Of a stretch of 64,000 nt of DNA, positions 14,001 to 22,445 are shown one piece after another; position 1 is the first letter of the stretch; each line of letters starts with the position of its first letter. Below the pieces are notes generated by a model. It did no database searches. It had not been told where the DNA came from and saw only the letters and a program-made list of their open reading frames with translations. This DNA comes from Corbicula japonica (lineage: Eukaryota > Mollusca > Bivalvia > Venerida > Cyrenidae). The translations under genes and the position numbers were made by a program. The DNA lies in NCBI GenBank assembly GCA_038501625.1, contig JAZAYU010000003.1, forward strand, positions 1,615,001 through 1,679,000, written 5' to 3'.

Positions 14001-17000
14001 TTAAAGCAAACAGTGTTGATCCAGATCAGCCAGCACATCTGTGCCAACTGATCTGGATCTACACTGTTTGCCATATGATAAACGTTGTATCTAAGGAGGA
14101 AAGAGTTCATTTTCCTAATAATCTGCCTGTAACATAACTTTGAACAAAATGACTATAAAGATGCCCCTGCCAAATTTTGATGCTGACATGTCTAGGGTTT
14201 TAAAACAATATTGAATTATTTATTATTTATAGCTAACTACAGGCTACTATTGTTTTTGTCAACCTTTTTCCAATTCAAGTACCTGAATAGCTCTCTAGCA
14301 GCCCGAGGGATCACTCCCTCATCTTTGTGGGGCTCAGCCCTCAGATGGTAGTCCTCATTCTTATGACTCCCTAACATAGTATGGGTCTTTCCACTGCCTG
14401 TCTGTCCGTATGCCATGATGCATATATTGTAACTGCAAAATAATCATATACCATGAGGAATGCAGAGCTAGTTCTGGAAGAGTAATGGGGAAATGTGTGC
14501 ACCACTTTGTGCTTTTTATAACATTGTAGCTTTTAACTAAACATATACTAAAGATCTTTTAAAATGCACAACTTTTGGATTTTGATTATTATTTTTGTTG
14601 ACTTTTTTTTCCATTTTTACTTTCTCCAAAGCAACAATAAGTTGATAACATTTAGAATGAAGCAATTTTTTTTCAATGAAAGCTTTGACATGATTTTTCA
14701 TATTTGTATGTTAGTTGAAAATTTGCATGTTGCACACAAGCTATTTGTTCAGACAGAAAAATAAATATTGTAAAAAGATATCATAAAATATCACTGGAAC
14801 GAAATTAAAAGGCAATGTTTGATGACAAGAATGTTGTCATTATTGATAATTGAAAATTATTTCACATGCTTATTGCCACAAAATAACATGTTTTCTGTCA
14901 AATATTTTAAGCCCAAACACACACCCATCAAGAAGGGAGGTAATCATGGGTTGTACTTCATCAAACACAGCATCCTGAGCCTCTGCTGGGGCATATACTC
15001 TGAAAATAAAGGAAAAACAACTTAAATCAGGCTATCACTGATGCACCACTTAGTACAGCCAGTTACTGCACCAATTGTACACGCAGATCAGCATACAACT
15101 CAGTTCAACTCAACAGGGTCTACATTATTATTGAGAAAATAGATTTCTTAAAATATCTTTAATATTCAATATTAATAAAGCTACAAATACAAGGATGTGT
15201 AAATGAACCACAAGTCCACGATAATTAACGCTTTACTCCATGGGGTGTATCTGTTATCCCATGGGTAACAGTGTAGATCCACATCAGCTGGCACATCCGT
15301 CTCTCTGATCGGGATCTTCACTGTTAGCTTTTGATTCACAAGGCTATTTCCTACCAAAAAGTGACCAGTGTAGATCTTGATTATATAGCAAGGTTGCACA
15401 CACAATGAAACTTTATAATTGGAGTATGTGGTTATAATGCAGGAATTAGACAAAGTTTTATAATTCCCTAAATGTATTTAGCTGAAATAGGTAGGTAATT
15501 TGTCAAACATAGATTGGTATCATGTTACAAACTTTACCTTTCATACTCAAACACTTTGTTATGCTTTGTTGTTCTCACACAAACATTTTCCTGGAAAAGA
15601 TGGTAGAAATGTCATATTTATTTAACTATCTCATTGTTTGAAATTAAAAGAAATATTTAAAAATAAGTCACAGAAATAGTACAATTACGTGTAATATAAT
15701 GATACTAATACAACAACAACAACAACAACAAACTTTACTTGCAATTTGACATAACACTTGCCTTTGGTTAATGAACAATGAAAAATTTAAAAACTAACAA
15801 CAACAACTATTTGTATGGTATTACTATCAAATGCAAAACTCAAAACTAGTGCTTGGTACTAAACAACTCCAATACTTCTGGTACTTTGATTACAAGGTGA
15901 CACCATTAATATATTTTGATGTGAGTGTGTGATTAAGATAACATCTGGCTCTGTTTATTGCATGCTACTCCCTGATATGTACATTTTAATTATTTTCCAT
16001 GAAAGTATATTTTTTTTAATTTAAATAAAGTATATACAATTAAAGACATTACGAATACAACATGTGTACTACTTACATCATCCATGTAGTGAACTACAAC
16101 TTCTGACTTGGTACCTGAACTGAAAGCATAACAATAAATTACATGTTAAACATGTCTAGTTTTACATGCTATTGAATAATCAATTAGAAACCACATGCAA
16201 AAGATTGAAAAGAGCTTATACTGTAGCATCATTATAATTCATGCAGGTTCAAAATGTGGTGTATTTCACACAAGGGTCAATGCATGTGTTTAAACCCAAG
16301 CAAATTGATCCAATTTAATGATATATCTAATAGAAAAATATAGTCGCACAAATTTATATAATTTGTGACTGTTGCATGAAAATTTATCCCTGTGAAATTA
16401 AATGATAGCACAGTTCATGAAACACATTCAGTGTAGTCAAACAAATAAATCCTCACAATTTTCCTCATGCAACCAATCATCAGTCAGAGAATATAATTTG
16501 TATGATCTAGTTTCATGTTTAGGCAAGCCATACATCATTAATCGGAAACGCTTGTGTTATTTTGCGACTTTTCGTTTAGCTTCGATCATAACCAGATTTG
16601 AAAAAAATTTCCGATACAGAGTCTCTTAACAAAAATGCATAGACAATAAATATTTGAAATTGGGGCAAATCATGTAATTATCACCGTAAACAAAAACTCA
16701 ATTTCTTTTTAGTTATATTCAGCAATAAATATTTTATCAATTATTTGAGTAATAAGGTGATATTAGATTACTGAATTTTTAACATAGGGACTTTTCCAGT
16801 ATATCCCATGTTTATCAAATGGCGTTCTTCGGACATGACAAACGTGGTCAATTCACTTCAGAAAAGAAAGAACGATCTATTAGCAAAACTCACATGTTGA
16901 TCGATCACAATTTGGGTGTGGGCCATACTTGTGATTTACCACTGAGTTTATCGAAGGAGTGCCAGCTGTCAAACAACATTAACTTCGGCAAAAGTGTCAG

Positions 17001-20000
17001 CCATGACAGTTGGAAGAATCACAGACGAAGAATCATAGAAAAGAAGTGCTTCTCAGGTCATTGCAATCCTGCAAGGCATGTCGCCTAGGGCCAGTACCGC
17101 TGACATATGACAGTGTCGTTGGGGAGATACAGCGTGGTCTTGGGGGATATTTGTATGTAAAGTGTTCAAACATTGAGTGTGCCCAGATCAACATAGTTCC
17201 CTATGGGAAAACCCACAGGGCTACTGGATCTAAAGACATCCCCTCATTTGCTGTCAACACCTTCACTTTTCCTCCATCTGCCATGTACAATCAATGGCTT
17301 TTTAATAAGAAAAAGTTGAAGAACATTGAGTCGTTGAGTGTTCTCCTGTACAATGGAGTGATGAAGGCACCTAATGCAGAAAATGTGGTGGGATCTGGTC
17401 TAAATCTAGGCTTGTCTTCAGACAAGATGGACTGTCTAATACCTTCACAGGTAAAAATAAAGAAGACCAGCCCCGTGTCACCAGTTGTAAATGGACTTTG
17501 GAGACAGTGATTCCAAAGCTGGTGGATTTCTTTAAACATCAGCAGTGATGTGTATCAACTGGTATTGTGAACACGCATTTTTAATTATAGCCATATCTGG
17601 TATTGATTGTTACAGTTCTATGTGCACTTGGCCGCCGTAAAAAGTCTCCCTGTACATATAGTCAGTACTGTTATCAGTAAAATAACCCGTTACCGATGTC
17701 ATGCAGTGATTGTTACGTATATCAAGGCTATCCGATCAACATTTTTGTTAACTAAATATGATAATATATGCTATGAGACACGAAATAAAACCCAAACAAG
17801 AAGTGTATTTGCATTTTTATTGATTTTATAAGCAAAACTATAGCAAAAGTACTTTAGCTTTACAGTTCCATTCTAGATAGAGGGGATTGGCAAAGTCAAA
17901 CATTATTATTTCTAAAAGTTGACGGTGAATTTTTTTTTTTAATTTGGAATTAAGATCACATACTCTATCCATAACTCTTAATGGAAATAACAAATTAATT
18001 GGATTTCTGAATATTGCCAATGATGAATGGCTTACCTTAGCAGGAAAGCCAAATTGTAGATTTTGTTTTTTACTGAAAATTATTGACCCTTTACTCCATG
18101 GGATCTTTGGGCAAACAGAGTAGATCCAGATCAGCTGGCATATACATGCAATCTAATCAGGAACTTACACTTTTTACTTTTTAATTCATTAGATAATTTC
18201 TGACCAAGAAATGAACAGTGTAGACCCTGATCAGACAGCACGGATGTGTTGGATGATCTGGATCTACACTGGTCACCTATGCAAAAAAAACTGTATATAT
18301 GGGGTAAAGGTTAACTGAATTTGTTTACCAAATAGCAAACACATGTGAACATATCAGACTTCATATAAGCGCAGGCTGGTCTGGGTCTATGCTAGTCACA
18401 AATGTGATATTAAGCTGTGCTTAACAGGTAAATGAGAATCAGACCTCTTGCTACTGATCCAAATCAAAACAAGAAAACCATGTTAACCTACCTGCCTAAC
18501 ATTTTAGTGTCTTCTCCACCACTGTCAAACTCCATGAGAGGTCGAACACGACAATGAACACGAATGTTACCTCGTAGTTCCTGTAAATGAATCAAAGCAA
18601 TAGCATGAAAGCCAGAATACAGAATGCACAGACGGACGGACAGATGGATGGACGGACTGACAGACAGACAGGCTGACAACGTGAAAAATGTTGTGATTAG
18701 CACTTAGTGTGTTAATCGAAAGTATTTCTATATGTAATATAAACAAACAACTCTGTAATAGATTACCATCAGTAAGTTGTGCAGTTCCTGTCTTCTCTTC
18801 TTCTCCTTTGCGTGTCGATCAGTGATATCCTGCAATGCCTCCTGTAGCTGACCCACCTGGTCCTGCATAGTGGACAGACTAGACGTCTGGGATACAAACA
18901 AATGACGATGACGCTGAACGACAGAGTTCGCATGTTTAATGTCATTTTGGATCTGTATAGGTAAGTCTACTGCAACCCTCTGCAGGGCAGACAGCTTTCT
19001 TTTGATGTGCTGAAAGATGATAATATGTTTTTTTTCATGTCTGTTAATAAGGGATATACCAGTAATACTACTTAAGTTGTTTATTATATTTGACAAACAG
19101 TTGTTAATTTGACTGTGAATTAACTGTAACTACAAAATATCAAATATAAAAATTATATTATGAGTTTACCATGCAAAATTCGATTTTTTCCAAAATAGGA
19201 AGTACACTGAAGGTAATAAGCATTCAACAAACAAGTTGGTTGATTTTAAATCATTACTAGAAGTTAAAAGAACTTTAAGCTTTGTGAAATATATGAATTT
19301 AAAAAAAAGAAAACTCTCCTTTGACTCTCAAGATGGAGAAGCTGGTTCTAGGTCAATACCTGCCCATAGCCATTGAAGTACTTATCAACTTCAATATTCT
19401 GCCCTGTACTTACCTCTAATTCCTGCTTAAATCTCAATGCAGAGTCAATGACATTCTGTCTGAACTGTGTCTCGTTATCATACTGGGATTGTAGGCCGGA
19501 CACTTCCTCCCTGCTGGACTGTAAGTTACTTCTCAGCTGGGCCAACTTCAAATACAACATAGCATTCTCTGTCTCGAGTGAAGCAATTCTTTCATCTTTT
19601 GCCTGAAATATTTAACAATACCACATTGTTATCTTGCCATTCTTCTAACAATATAGTGGCAGCCTAATATCAAAACCTTCTGTTGACCAAACTTTCAATT
19701 TGGCAACTCTGGAATACAGTAAAACTTGTGCGAAATCTGTCAAATTCTTGCAACTCTATGTCAATGGGAAAGGTTCAAGATAATAATGTGTTGACATATC
19801 ATATTCTGATTAGTGGATATTTCAAAACCTCATATTTGACACTAGGCCGAGAATAGGTTGTATTAGGAAGAGCTGTGCCATCCAAATATGTGTCAGTGGG
19901 ATACTGGCACAATACCCTGAAATCATAGCACTAAGTTGAACAGACAACAAAGTGGAAATTAACATAATATGAAGTTAAAATTTGTAATAATATCATATGA

Positions 20001-21627
20001 TATTGTAAAGGGAAAGGAGAGATAATTGTTAGTTGTTTTTTTCCAAAATTAGCAATTACTTAGAATATCAATGAAAAGTGATCAAAAAAGAAATTTATAC
20101 TTACATCAAAAATGGAAAATAAGCATACTCTGTTTTTAAGAAAAGCAAGCACAACACACATTTCATAATACTACTTCATGCACAGACATTTTTTCACACG
20201 ATGAGCTTACACTTTCTCTCATTGTATACTTCAATATCATGGATCATTAGTGTAGATCCAGATCAGCCAAAACATGTCTGCACACTCTAAATGAGAACAG
20301 TGTATATCCTGACCAGATCTCACAGCTATACATGCTTATCTGGATCTACACTGGTTGCACATGGAACATAAGCTGTATCAATGGAATAAAGGGTTATTAC
20401 AGTGATATTCATTTGAGCTTTTACTAACCTTGTATTTTTTAATTAACTCTTCATATATGAATATGACTGTTTCCATGAGCAAATAGTTTAGATCAACATC
20501 ACCCAGCAAAACCATTCCATCTGATCAGAAACTAACTACTTTAATTAAGGTAATTTCTGAACAGAAAGAACAGCATAGATCCGGATCAGATGACACAGTT
20601 GTGCTGGATGATCTGGATCTACACTGTTCACACACATATGAAAACTCAGCATGCAATTTATATTTACATGTACACCAGTAGCATGGAGCCACTGGTAACT
20701 TGGGGTTTGACTATTACTGAAACTATGCTGTGCCCTTTTTTGATTCCATGTGCTTATGTTGTATTAAGATCATAATTATGTTTTATATAATGCATAAACC
20801 AGCAAATATTGCTCTGAATAAATCTTACAAAAACATTTAACTTAACCATGCAATTTAAACTACAAAATACTCCAAAAAAGCCATTGTCATGTAGATTATT
20901 GCTTTAATACAAAAAGTCAACATTTCCATGATTTCACATATCACACATACATGCGTTTTGTCATTTTTTATTTTAAATAATAAAAAAGCATGCTTGATTA
21001 AAAAAATAACACTGTAGGGATTCAATAAAAAGCTCCAGATCCTTAGGAAAGAGGGGTAACACTGAATATCGAAATACACTTTTTACCGAAAGATACCGAA
21101 ATAGACTTTTCACTAGACCGAAAAACTGTATTTCTGTAATCATAAGTGTATTTCGGTTCAATGGTATTTATCATGTTTGTGTTGTTCTCACAGCATTCCT
21201 AAAAATGTCCAATAACTATCAAAATCCTGTTTCTATTCAAATAAAACTTTGGCATTTATTTCATATACTAATATTTTAACATATTATCTTATTTAAACAA
21301 CAAATAATGCTTAAATTACCATTTAATAAGTGTATTTCGGTAATCAAAGTCTATTTCGGTATCTTTCGGTAAAATAGTGTATTTCGGTATTCAGTACTAC
21401 CGGGAAAGAGGGATATTTTACGAAAAAGAAAAACAGTCAATAATGTTAATGATATTATTAATGACAATAGACAAAAAGTCTTCTTATTCCTATCCGAAAG
21501 TTCTCTTATCCGAGAACTACTTCAATAACTTACAGTATTCCGTAAAAACTCCCCTTACCCTCAAATCCCGCTCTAAACGTTTGTTTTTTTCGACCAAGAA
21601 GTCCGACCTGTCAATTCCCAGAGGCAT
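2037..21627 (-). CDS. KIF25: KIF25-like kinesin-14 motor, 11 exons, 3' part beyond the window
   Basis: Exons, 5' to 3' on the minus strand: 21627-21559, 19602-19414, 19009-18767, 18580-18492, 16119-16077, 15590-15538, 14999-14925, 14432-14283, 12914-12753, 8886-8693 and 2090-2037. All junctions are GT-AG and all phases agree. They encode about 440 residues: a coiled coil (residues 1-167), the kinesin-14 neck ELRGNIRVHCRVRP (from 168), P-loop GQTGSGKT (263-270) and switch I SSRSH (388-392). From memory, stretches such as VYAPAEAQ, TSLLDGYNICIMAYG and LVHEHSSRSHLI resemble human KIF25 more than KIFC1, KIFC2 or KIFC3. Kinesin-14s are microtubule motors, usually minus-end directed; human KIF25 has been linked to restraining centrosome separation. 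The switch II (DLAGSE) half is not in the window. The P-loop and switch I are intact, so ATP binding is expected. Orthology is inferred. Confidence 0.85.
2217..2305. repeat. 22 bp minisatellite, four copies
   Basis: The unit cctagtggagttcagggaaaca starts at 2217, 2239, 2261 and 2283 with one or two substitutions. It lies in the KIF25 intron about 130 bp upstream of candidate exon 11. Confidence 0.9.
2413..2478. repeat. Half copy of hairpin family H
   Basis: Only the left arm is present (ataaaactgag, ccagtctcaaatctcaag), so it cannot form the full hairpin. Confidence 0.75.
2581..2809. mobile_element. TTAA-type MITE (family P), near full length
   Basis: Degenerate ctccata end on the left, ggagtgaagggttaa on the right, with two internal gtagatcc...ggatctac modules. 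The right end keeps TTAA. Family described at 4680-4921. Confidence 0.75.
3126..3191. repeat. Half copy of hairpin family H
   Basis: Left arm only: ataaaactgag, accagtctcaaatctcaag, tctgattggct. Confidence 0.75.
3486..3721. mobile_element. TTAA-type MITE (family P), full length
   Basis: Runs from ccttttctccatagacac to atatatggaggaaagggttaa. Both internal dyad modules and the gcgtaaaaatgcgt arm are intact. Confidence 0.85.
4058..4275. mobile_element. TTAA-type MITE (family P), diverged
   Basis: Begins acccttcact and ends atccatggagtacc. Internal gtagatccagatcag and actggatctata modules are recognisable. Confidence 0.65.
4680..4921. mobile_element. TTAA-type MITE (family P), well preserved copy
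   Basis: TTAACCCTTTCCTCC at the left and tatatggaggaacgggtta at the right: inverted termini with TTAA at the ends, as in piggyBac-type elements (TTAA target, CCC-starting termini). Inside, two modules each read gtgtagatcc-gatcag...ctgatc-ggatctacac, so each module is a dyad and the whole element is a larger dyad. No ORF of substance. The superfamily is inferred from TTAA and CCCT ends only. Confidence 0.85.
4922..5092. repeat. Partial family P MITE
   Basis: Abuts the previous copy. Contains ggtcaggatctacaatgttcac and ttgatctggatctacactgg, then ggtactccatgag. The left terminus is missing. Confidence 0.6.
5874..6063. mobile_element. Family P MITE with internal deletion
   Basis: Begins aaaccctttaacatgtgtgcgacc and ends atatatggagggaagggctaa. 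The middle linker between the two modules is shortened. Confidence 0.7.
6107..6848. mobile_element. Element with TTGTGTCGCCCT inverted ends and internal tandem repeat
   Basis: TTGTGTCGCCCT at 6107-6118 is inverted exactly at 6837-6848. Inside, four degenerate units of about 150 bp each begin aaaaaggggcataactccat (6151, 6301, 6461, 6611) and include tgtgaccttgacct and tgatgaagaaatatt. A gacagacggac simple repeat precedes the right end. No coding capacity. Confidence 0.7.
6849..8259. other. KIF25 intron 10, no recognisable feature
   Basis: AT-rich intronic sequence. I see no exon, RNA gene or clear element in either strand. Confidence 0.6.
8260..8490. mobile_element. Family P MITE, diverged
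   Basis: Begins aactctttactccatata and ends aaggagtaaagtttt. Two internal modules (caggatctacactgttcgc, tctggatctacactg). Confidence 0.7.
8693..8886 (-). CDS. KIF25: KIF25 exon 10, switch I
   Basis: Acceptor attttcag, donor gtaggt, 194 nt, ends in phase 1. Encodes a helix (VNKIQDVMSLVQFGLRTRR) and TLVHEHSSRSHLIVTLTVT with switch I SSRSH, then a Pro/Gln-rich loop. Human KIF25 also carries an insertion at this position. Confidence 0.93.
9200..10139. other. KIF25 intron 9 with a possible decayed inverted-repeat element
   Basis: A terminus-like acagtcaaatctgtcttaag begins near 9342. Imperfect inverted arms (taaggctccaatgtttaca near 9580; tgtaaatgttagagccttac near 9990) suggest an old element. 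No gene seen. Confidence 0.35.
10140..10245. repeat. Fragment of family P MITE
   Basis: Contains gtagatcatgatcaaactgcacag and ctggctgatctggatcaac, then ccatggagtgaa. One module only. Confidence 0.6.
10475..10755. mobile_element. Diverged, expanded member of hairpin family H
   Basis: Left arm acataaaactaaaattgaag and right arm gcttgagatctgagactgg enclose an insertion with extra partial arm copies (tcaaatctcaagcat twice). Confidence 0.6.
10850..11131. repeat. Two fused partial family P copies
   Basis: Modules at about 10905-10985 and 11009-11131 (gtagatcctgatcagatggc, cttgatctacactgt), with degraded termini. Confidence 0.6.
11134..11372. mobile_element. Family P MITE, full length, inverted relative to 4680
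   Basis: TTAACCCATTCATCC at the left and ggtgtatctatggaggaaaggg at the right. The ccagtgtagatcc arm comes first, so the orientation is opposite to most copies. Confidence 0.85.
11580..11767. repeat. Partial family P MITE
   Basis: Right part only, with the segment ccagctaatctggatctgca duplicated in tandem; ends agaagaaagggttaa. Confidence 0.6.
11826..11915. repeat. Fragment of family P MITE
   Basis: Contains tcagaaataatctaa and cagtgtagattctgaccagac. No termini. Confidence 0.5.
11968..12204. mobile_element. Family P MITE, full length, TTAA at both ends
   Basis: TTAACCCTTTCCTCCATA on the left, tatggaggaaggggttaa on the right. Same orientation as the 11134 copy. Confidence 0.88.
12449..12569. 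mobile_element. Internally deleted family P MITE (121 bp)
   Basis: Both TTAA-bearing termini are kept (TTAACCCTTTCCTCC and atggaggaaagggttaa), but the left module and linker are lost at cagttcagatgttccggc, leaving one half-module. Confidence 0.85.
12753..12914 (-). CDS. KIF25: KIF25 exon 9, EIYNN segment
   Basis: Acceptor attcag, donor gtaagt, 162 nt. Encodes VEVSVVEIYNNDIRDLL, the invariant kinesin E-x-Y-N-x-x-x-x-D-L-L motif. A small transposon ends 9 nt upstream of the exon and contributes intron sequence next to the acceptor. Confidence 0.93.
12926..13115. mobile_element. 190 bp MITE next to the KIF25 exon 9 acceptor
   Basis: Inverted ends cagtaaaattcctattaaatg (left) and catttaaaaggagttttacag (right), flanked by TA (12924-12925, 13116-13117). 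The C-A/T-G-T-A-A-A-A termini and TA target suggest Tc1/mariner-pogo mobilisation. The middle is AT-rich and non-coding. It ends 12 bp from the first base of exon 9. Confidence 0.7.
13321..13561. mobile_element. Family P MITE, full length
   Basis: TTAACCCTTTCCCACATAGAT on the left, atatatggaggaaagggttaa on the right, both dyad modules present. Confidence 0.88.
13761..14108. mobile_element. Family P MITE (13761-13986) followed by a half copy
   Basis: TTAACCCTTTACTCC to ggaggaaagatttaa. Then an adjacent second right half (13996-14108) with gttgatccagatcagccagc and aaggaggaaagag, giving a compound insertion. Confidence 0.78.
14283..14432 (-). CDS. KIF25: KIF25 exon 8, P-loop
   Basis: Acceptor tttgcag, donor gtactt, 150 nt. 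Encodes YNICIMAYGQTGSGKTHTM, the kinesin nucleotide-binding P-loop with an intact GxxxxGKT, then GVIPRAARELF. Confidence 0.95.
14925..14999 (-). CDS. KIF25: KIF25 exon 7
   Basis: Acceptor attttcag, donor gtgtgt, phase 2. Encodes VYAPAEAQDAVFDEVQPM and TSLLDG, the conserved segment just before the P-loop strand. Confidence 0.87.
15225..15425. repeat. Partial family P MITE
   Basis: TTAACGCTTTACTCC at the left; the first module is recognisable (gtgtagatccacatcagctgg), and the right terminus is lost after aaaagtgaccagtgtagatc. Confidence 0.65.
15538..15590 (-). CDS. KIF25: KIF25 exon 6
   Basis: Acceptor ttttccag, donor gtaaag, 53 nt. Encodes ENVCVRTTKHNKVFEYE plus a split arginine codon. This is the position of the beta strands before the motor core. 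Confidence 0.8.
16077..16119 (-). CDS. KIF25: KIF25 exon 5 (43 nt microexon)
   Basis: Acceptor ctttcag, donor gtaagt. It completes a split serine codon and encodes SGTKSEVVVHYMDD. The phases match both neighbouring exons, which supports this very short exon. Confidence 0.75.
16120..16818. other. KIF25 intron 4, nothing recognised
   Basis: AT-rich. No exon or element end seen before the transposase-like fragment that starts at 16819. Confidence 0.5.
16819..17510 (+). pseudogene. Mutator-like transposase-domain fragment, frameshifted
   Basis: Opens at an ATG (MAFFGHDKRGQF). The first frame carries SHDSWKNHRRR; the second, from about 17035, carries CKACRLGPVPLTYDSVVGE, GLGGYLYVKCSN and IVPYGKTHR. 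These resemble the N-terminal cysteine-rich part of the multicopy Mutator-like transposase-domain proteins of molluscs and other invertebrates, which I recall as C-x2-C-x-G-P-x-P-L...GLAGYxYVxC...VPYGxTHR. After SFAVNT the similarity ends and the frame stops at 17510. A one-base shift separates the two frames. It lies inside a KIF25 intron on the opposite strand. Family name is from memory. Confidence 0.6.
17622..17748 (+). repeat. Diverged single copy of the 47 kb tandem-unit body
   Basis: Matches, in opposite orientation, the non-tRNA part of the 256 bp unit at 47.2-48.5 kb (gccgccgtaaaaagtctccc, gtcagtactgttatcagtaaaa, gctatccgatcaac). The tRNA-like head is missing. Confidence 0.75.
18084..18314. 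mobile_element. Family P MITE, near full length
   Basis: Begins gaccctttactccatggg and ends atatatggggtaaaggttaa. Both internal modules present. Confidence 0.78.
18492..18580 (-). CDS. KIF25: KIF25 exon 4, neck and start of motor domain
   Basis: Acceptor tttacag, donor gtaggt, ends in phase 2. Encodes ELRGNIRVHCRVRPLMEF, the hallmark neck/beta-1 sequence of kinesin-14 motors (usual form ELKGNIRVFCRVRP). Confidence 0.92.
18601..18690. repeat. Degenerate gacgga/gacaga simple repeat
   Basis: Runs of gacggacggacag, gatggatggacgg and gacagacagacagg in the intron between KIF25 exons 3 and 4, beginning about 20 bp upstream of exon 4. Confidence 0.7.
18767..19009 (-). CDS. KIF25: KIF25 exon 3, coiled coil up to the neck
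   Basis: Acceptor ctttcag, donor gtaatc, phase 0, 81 codons. Rich in Q, K, E and L (for example DQVGQLQEALQDITDRHAKE). Ends RRQELHNLLM, which leads directly into the kinesin-14 neck of the next exon. Confidence 0.82.
19414..19602 (-). CDS. KIF25: KIF25 exon 2, coiled coil
   Basis: Acceptor tttcag, donor gtaagt, phase 0 at both ends, 63 codons. Begins AKDERIASLETENAMLYL and is strongly heptad-like throughout, as expected for the stalk of a C-terminal-motor kinesin. Confidence 0.8.
19603..20214. other. KIF25 intron 1, proximal part, nothing recognised
   Basis: AT-rich, no exon, RNA gene or element end seen. Confidence 0.5.
20215..20397. repeat. Family P MITE, diverged
   Basis: Contains gtgtagatccagatcagcc and cttatctggatctacactgg, ends caatggaataaagggtta. 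The left end is eroded. Confidence 0.65.
20445..20650. repeat. Family P MITE, diverged
   Basis: Modules gtttagatcaacatcaccc and gatgatctggatctacactg. Both termini eroded. Confidence 0.6.
21055..21402. mobile_element. About 350 bp MITE with long inverted ends and 9 bp target duplication
   Basis: Left end GGTAACACTGAATATCG and right end CGGTATTCAGTACTACC, extending inward through cgaaatacac and accgaaagataccgaaatag. GGAAAGAGG flanks both sides (21046-21054 and 21403-21411). A 9 bp duplication is typical of Mutator-like elements. It lies in KIF25 intron 1, about 160 bp from exon 1. No coding capacity. Confidence 0.8.
21559..21627 (-). CDS. KIF25: KIF25 coding exon 1 (start codon)
   Basis: 23 codons from the only in-frame ATG of this open stretch. 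They end in LVEKNKRLERDLR immediately before the donor gtaagg, phase 0. The heptad-like pattern continues into exon 2. The reading frame is open further upstream but contains no earlier ATG. Confidence 0.65.
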
Positions 21628-21733
21628 TTTTATGATCAAAAATGTATCATCTGATGCAGAAATCTTTTTTTTTACATACTTGTTTACATTGGATATCAAA
21701 GCGCTAAAGTTGTTTTCATCATCAGAGAGTATC

Positions 21734-21742
21734 CTTTATATA
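21734..21742 (-). promoter_or_regulatory. TATA box of KIF25
   Basis: On the minus strand the sequence reads TATATAAAG, preceded by GCC and CCGCC-type bases. A start site about 30 nt downstream would fall near 21705, giving a leader of roughly 80 nt before the ATG at 21627. This is a match by eye to a core promoter element in the right place. Confidence 0.5.
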
Positions 21743-21764
21743 GGCGGAATGTCTTTTGCCACGT

Positions 21765-22373
21765 ACGTGTCTTCTTCTTCTTCTTCTTCCCGGTAAGAGC
21801 TGGGATCTTGTAGACCGTACTTAGCTCTGCGAGACTGAGTGTCAATAGACTATCTCCTTACTGACACGTAAGGAAAAATAAAAAATATAAGATTAAATGT
21901 TTCTTGTGTCTAATTTTCAACATCTTTATGTCTTAATGATCTATATATATATATAGTTATCAATTTAAATATTCTAAAATTATTCAGGTAATTGTGAAAG
22001 TTTTATAACTAGACTTGATTCACTACAGAATGAGAACCACGTACGGTATTCTCAATTTAAAATTTAAAATTATTCATAAGTAAACGTCTAAATACATGTA
22101 TTATTTAAAAGGAAAATAGAACGTGATGTAATAAAGCATTATTTGTTGTATAAAACATCTTTATTCTTCATTTCAGGACATTATAGATGCTATTCAATAA
22201 GTGACACGTAATTTGCAGTAAGAGTTGTCGTTACTGTGACACGTAAATATACAGTTCGACTTGAGTTCTCGTTACTGCATTGGTGACACGTAAGTTTCGT
22301 ACAGAGTTGTCGTTACTGTGACACGTATATATACAGTTCGACTAGAGTTGTCGTTATTGAATTGTTGACACGT
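21765..22373. promoter_or_regulatory. Cluster of seven GACACGT motifs upstream of KIF25
   Basis: GACACGT occurs at 21863-21869, 22203-22209, 22238-22244, 22285-22291, 22320-22326 and 22367-22373, and on the other strand at 21765-21771. Most plus-strand copies are followed by A or TA. Several sit in a degenerate tandem repeat that also carries gagttgtcgtta and tacagttcgact. The ACGTG core is shared by bHLH-PAS (for example HIF) and some E-box factors. A regulatory role is inferred from position and repetition. Confidence 0.45.
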
Positions 22374-22445
22374 ATAGGTTAGAGTTGTCGTTATTGAATT
22401 GTTGACAATCTGTTTCGACATAAAGGAATATATCTAAGCACCAGA

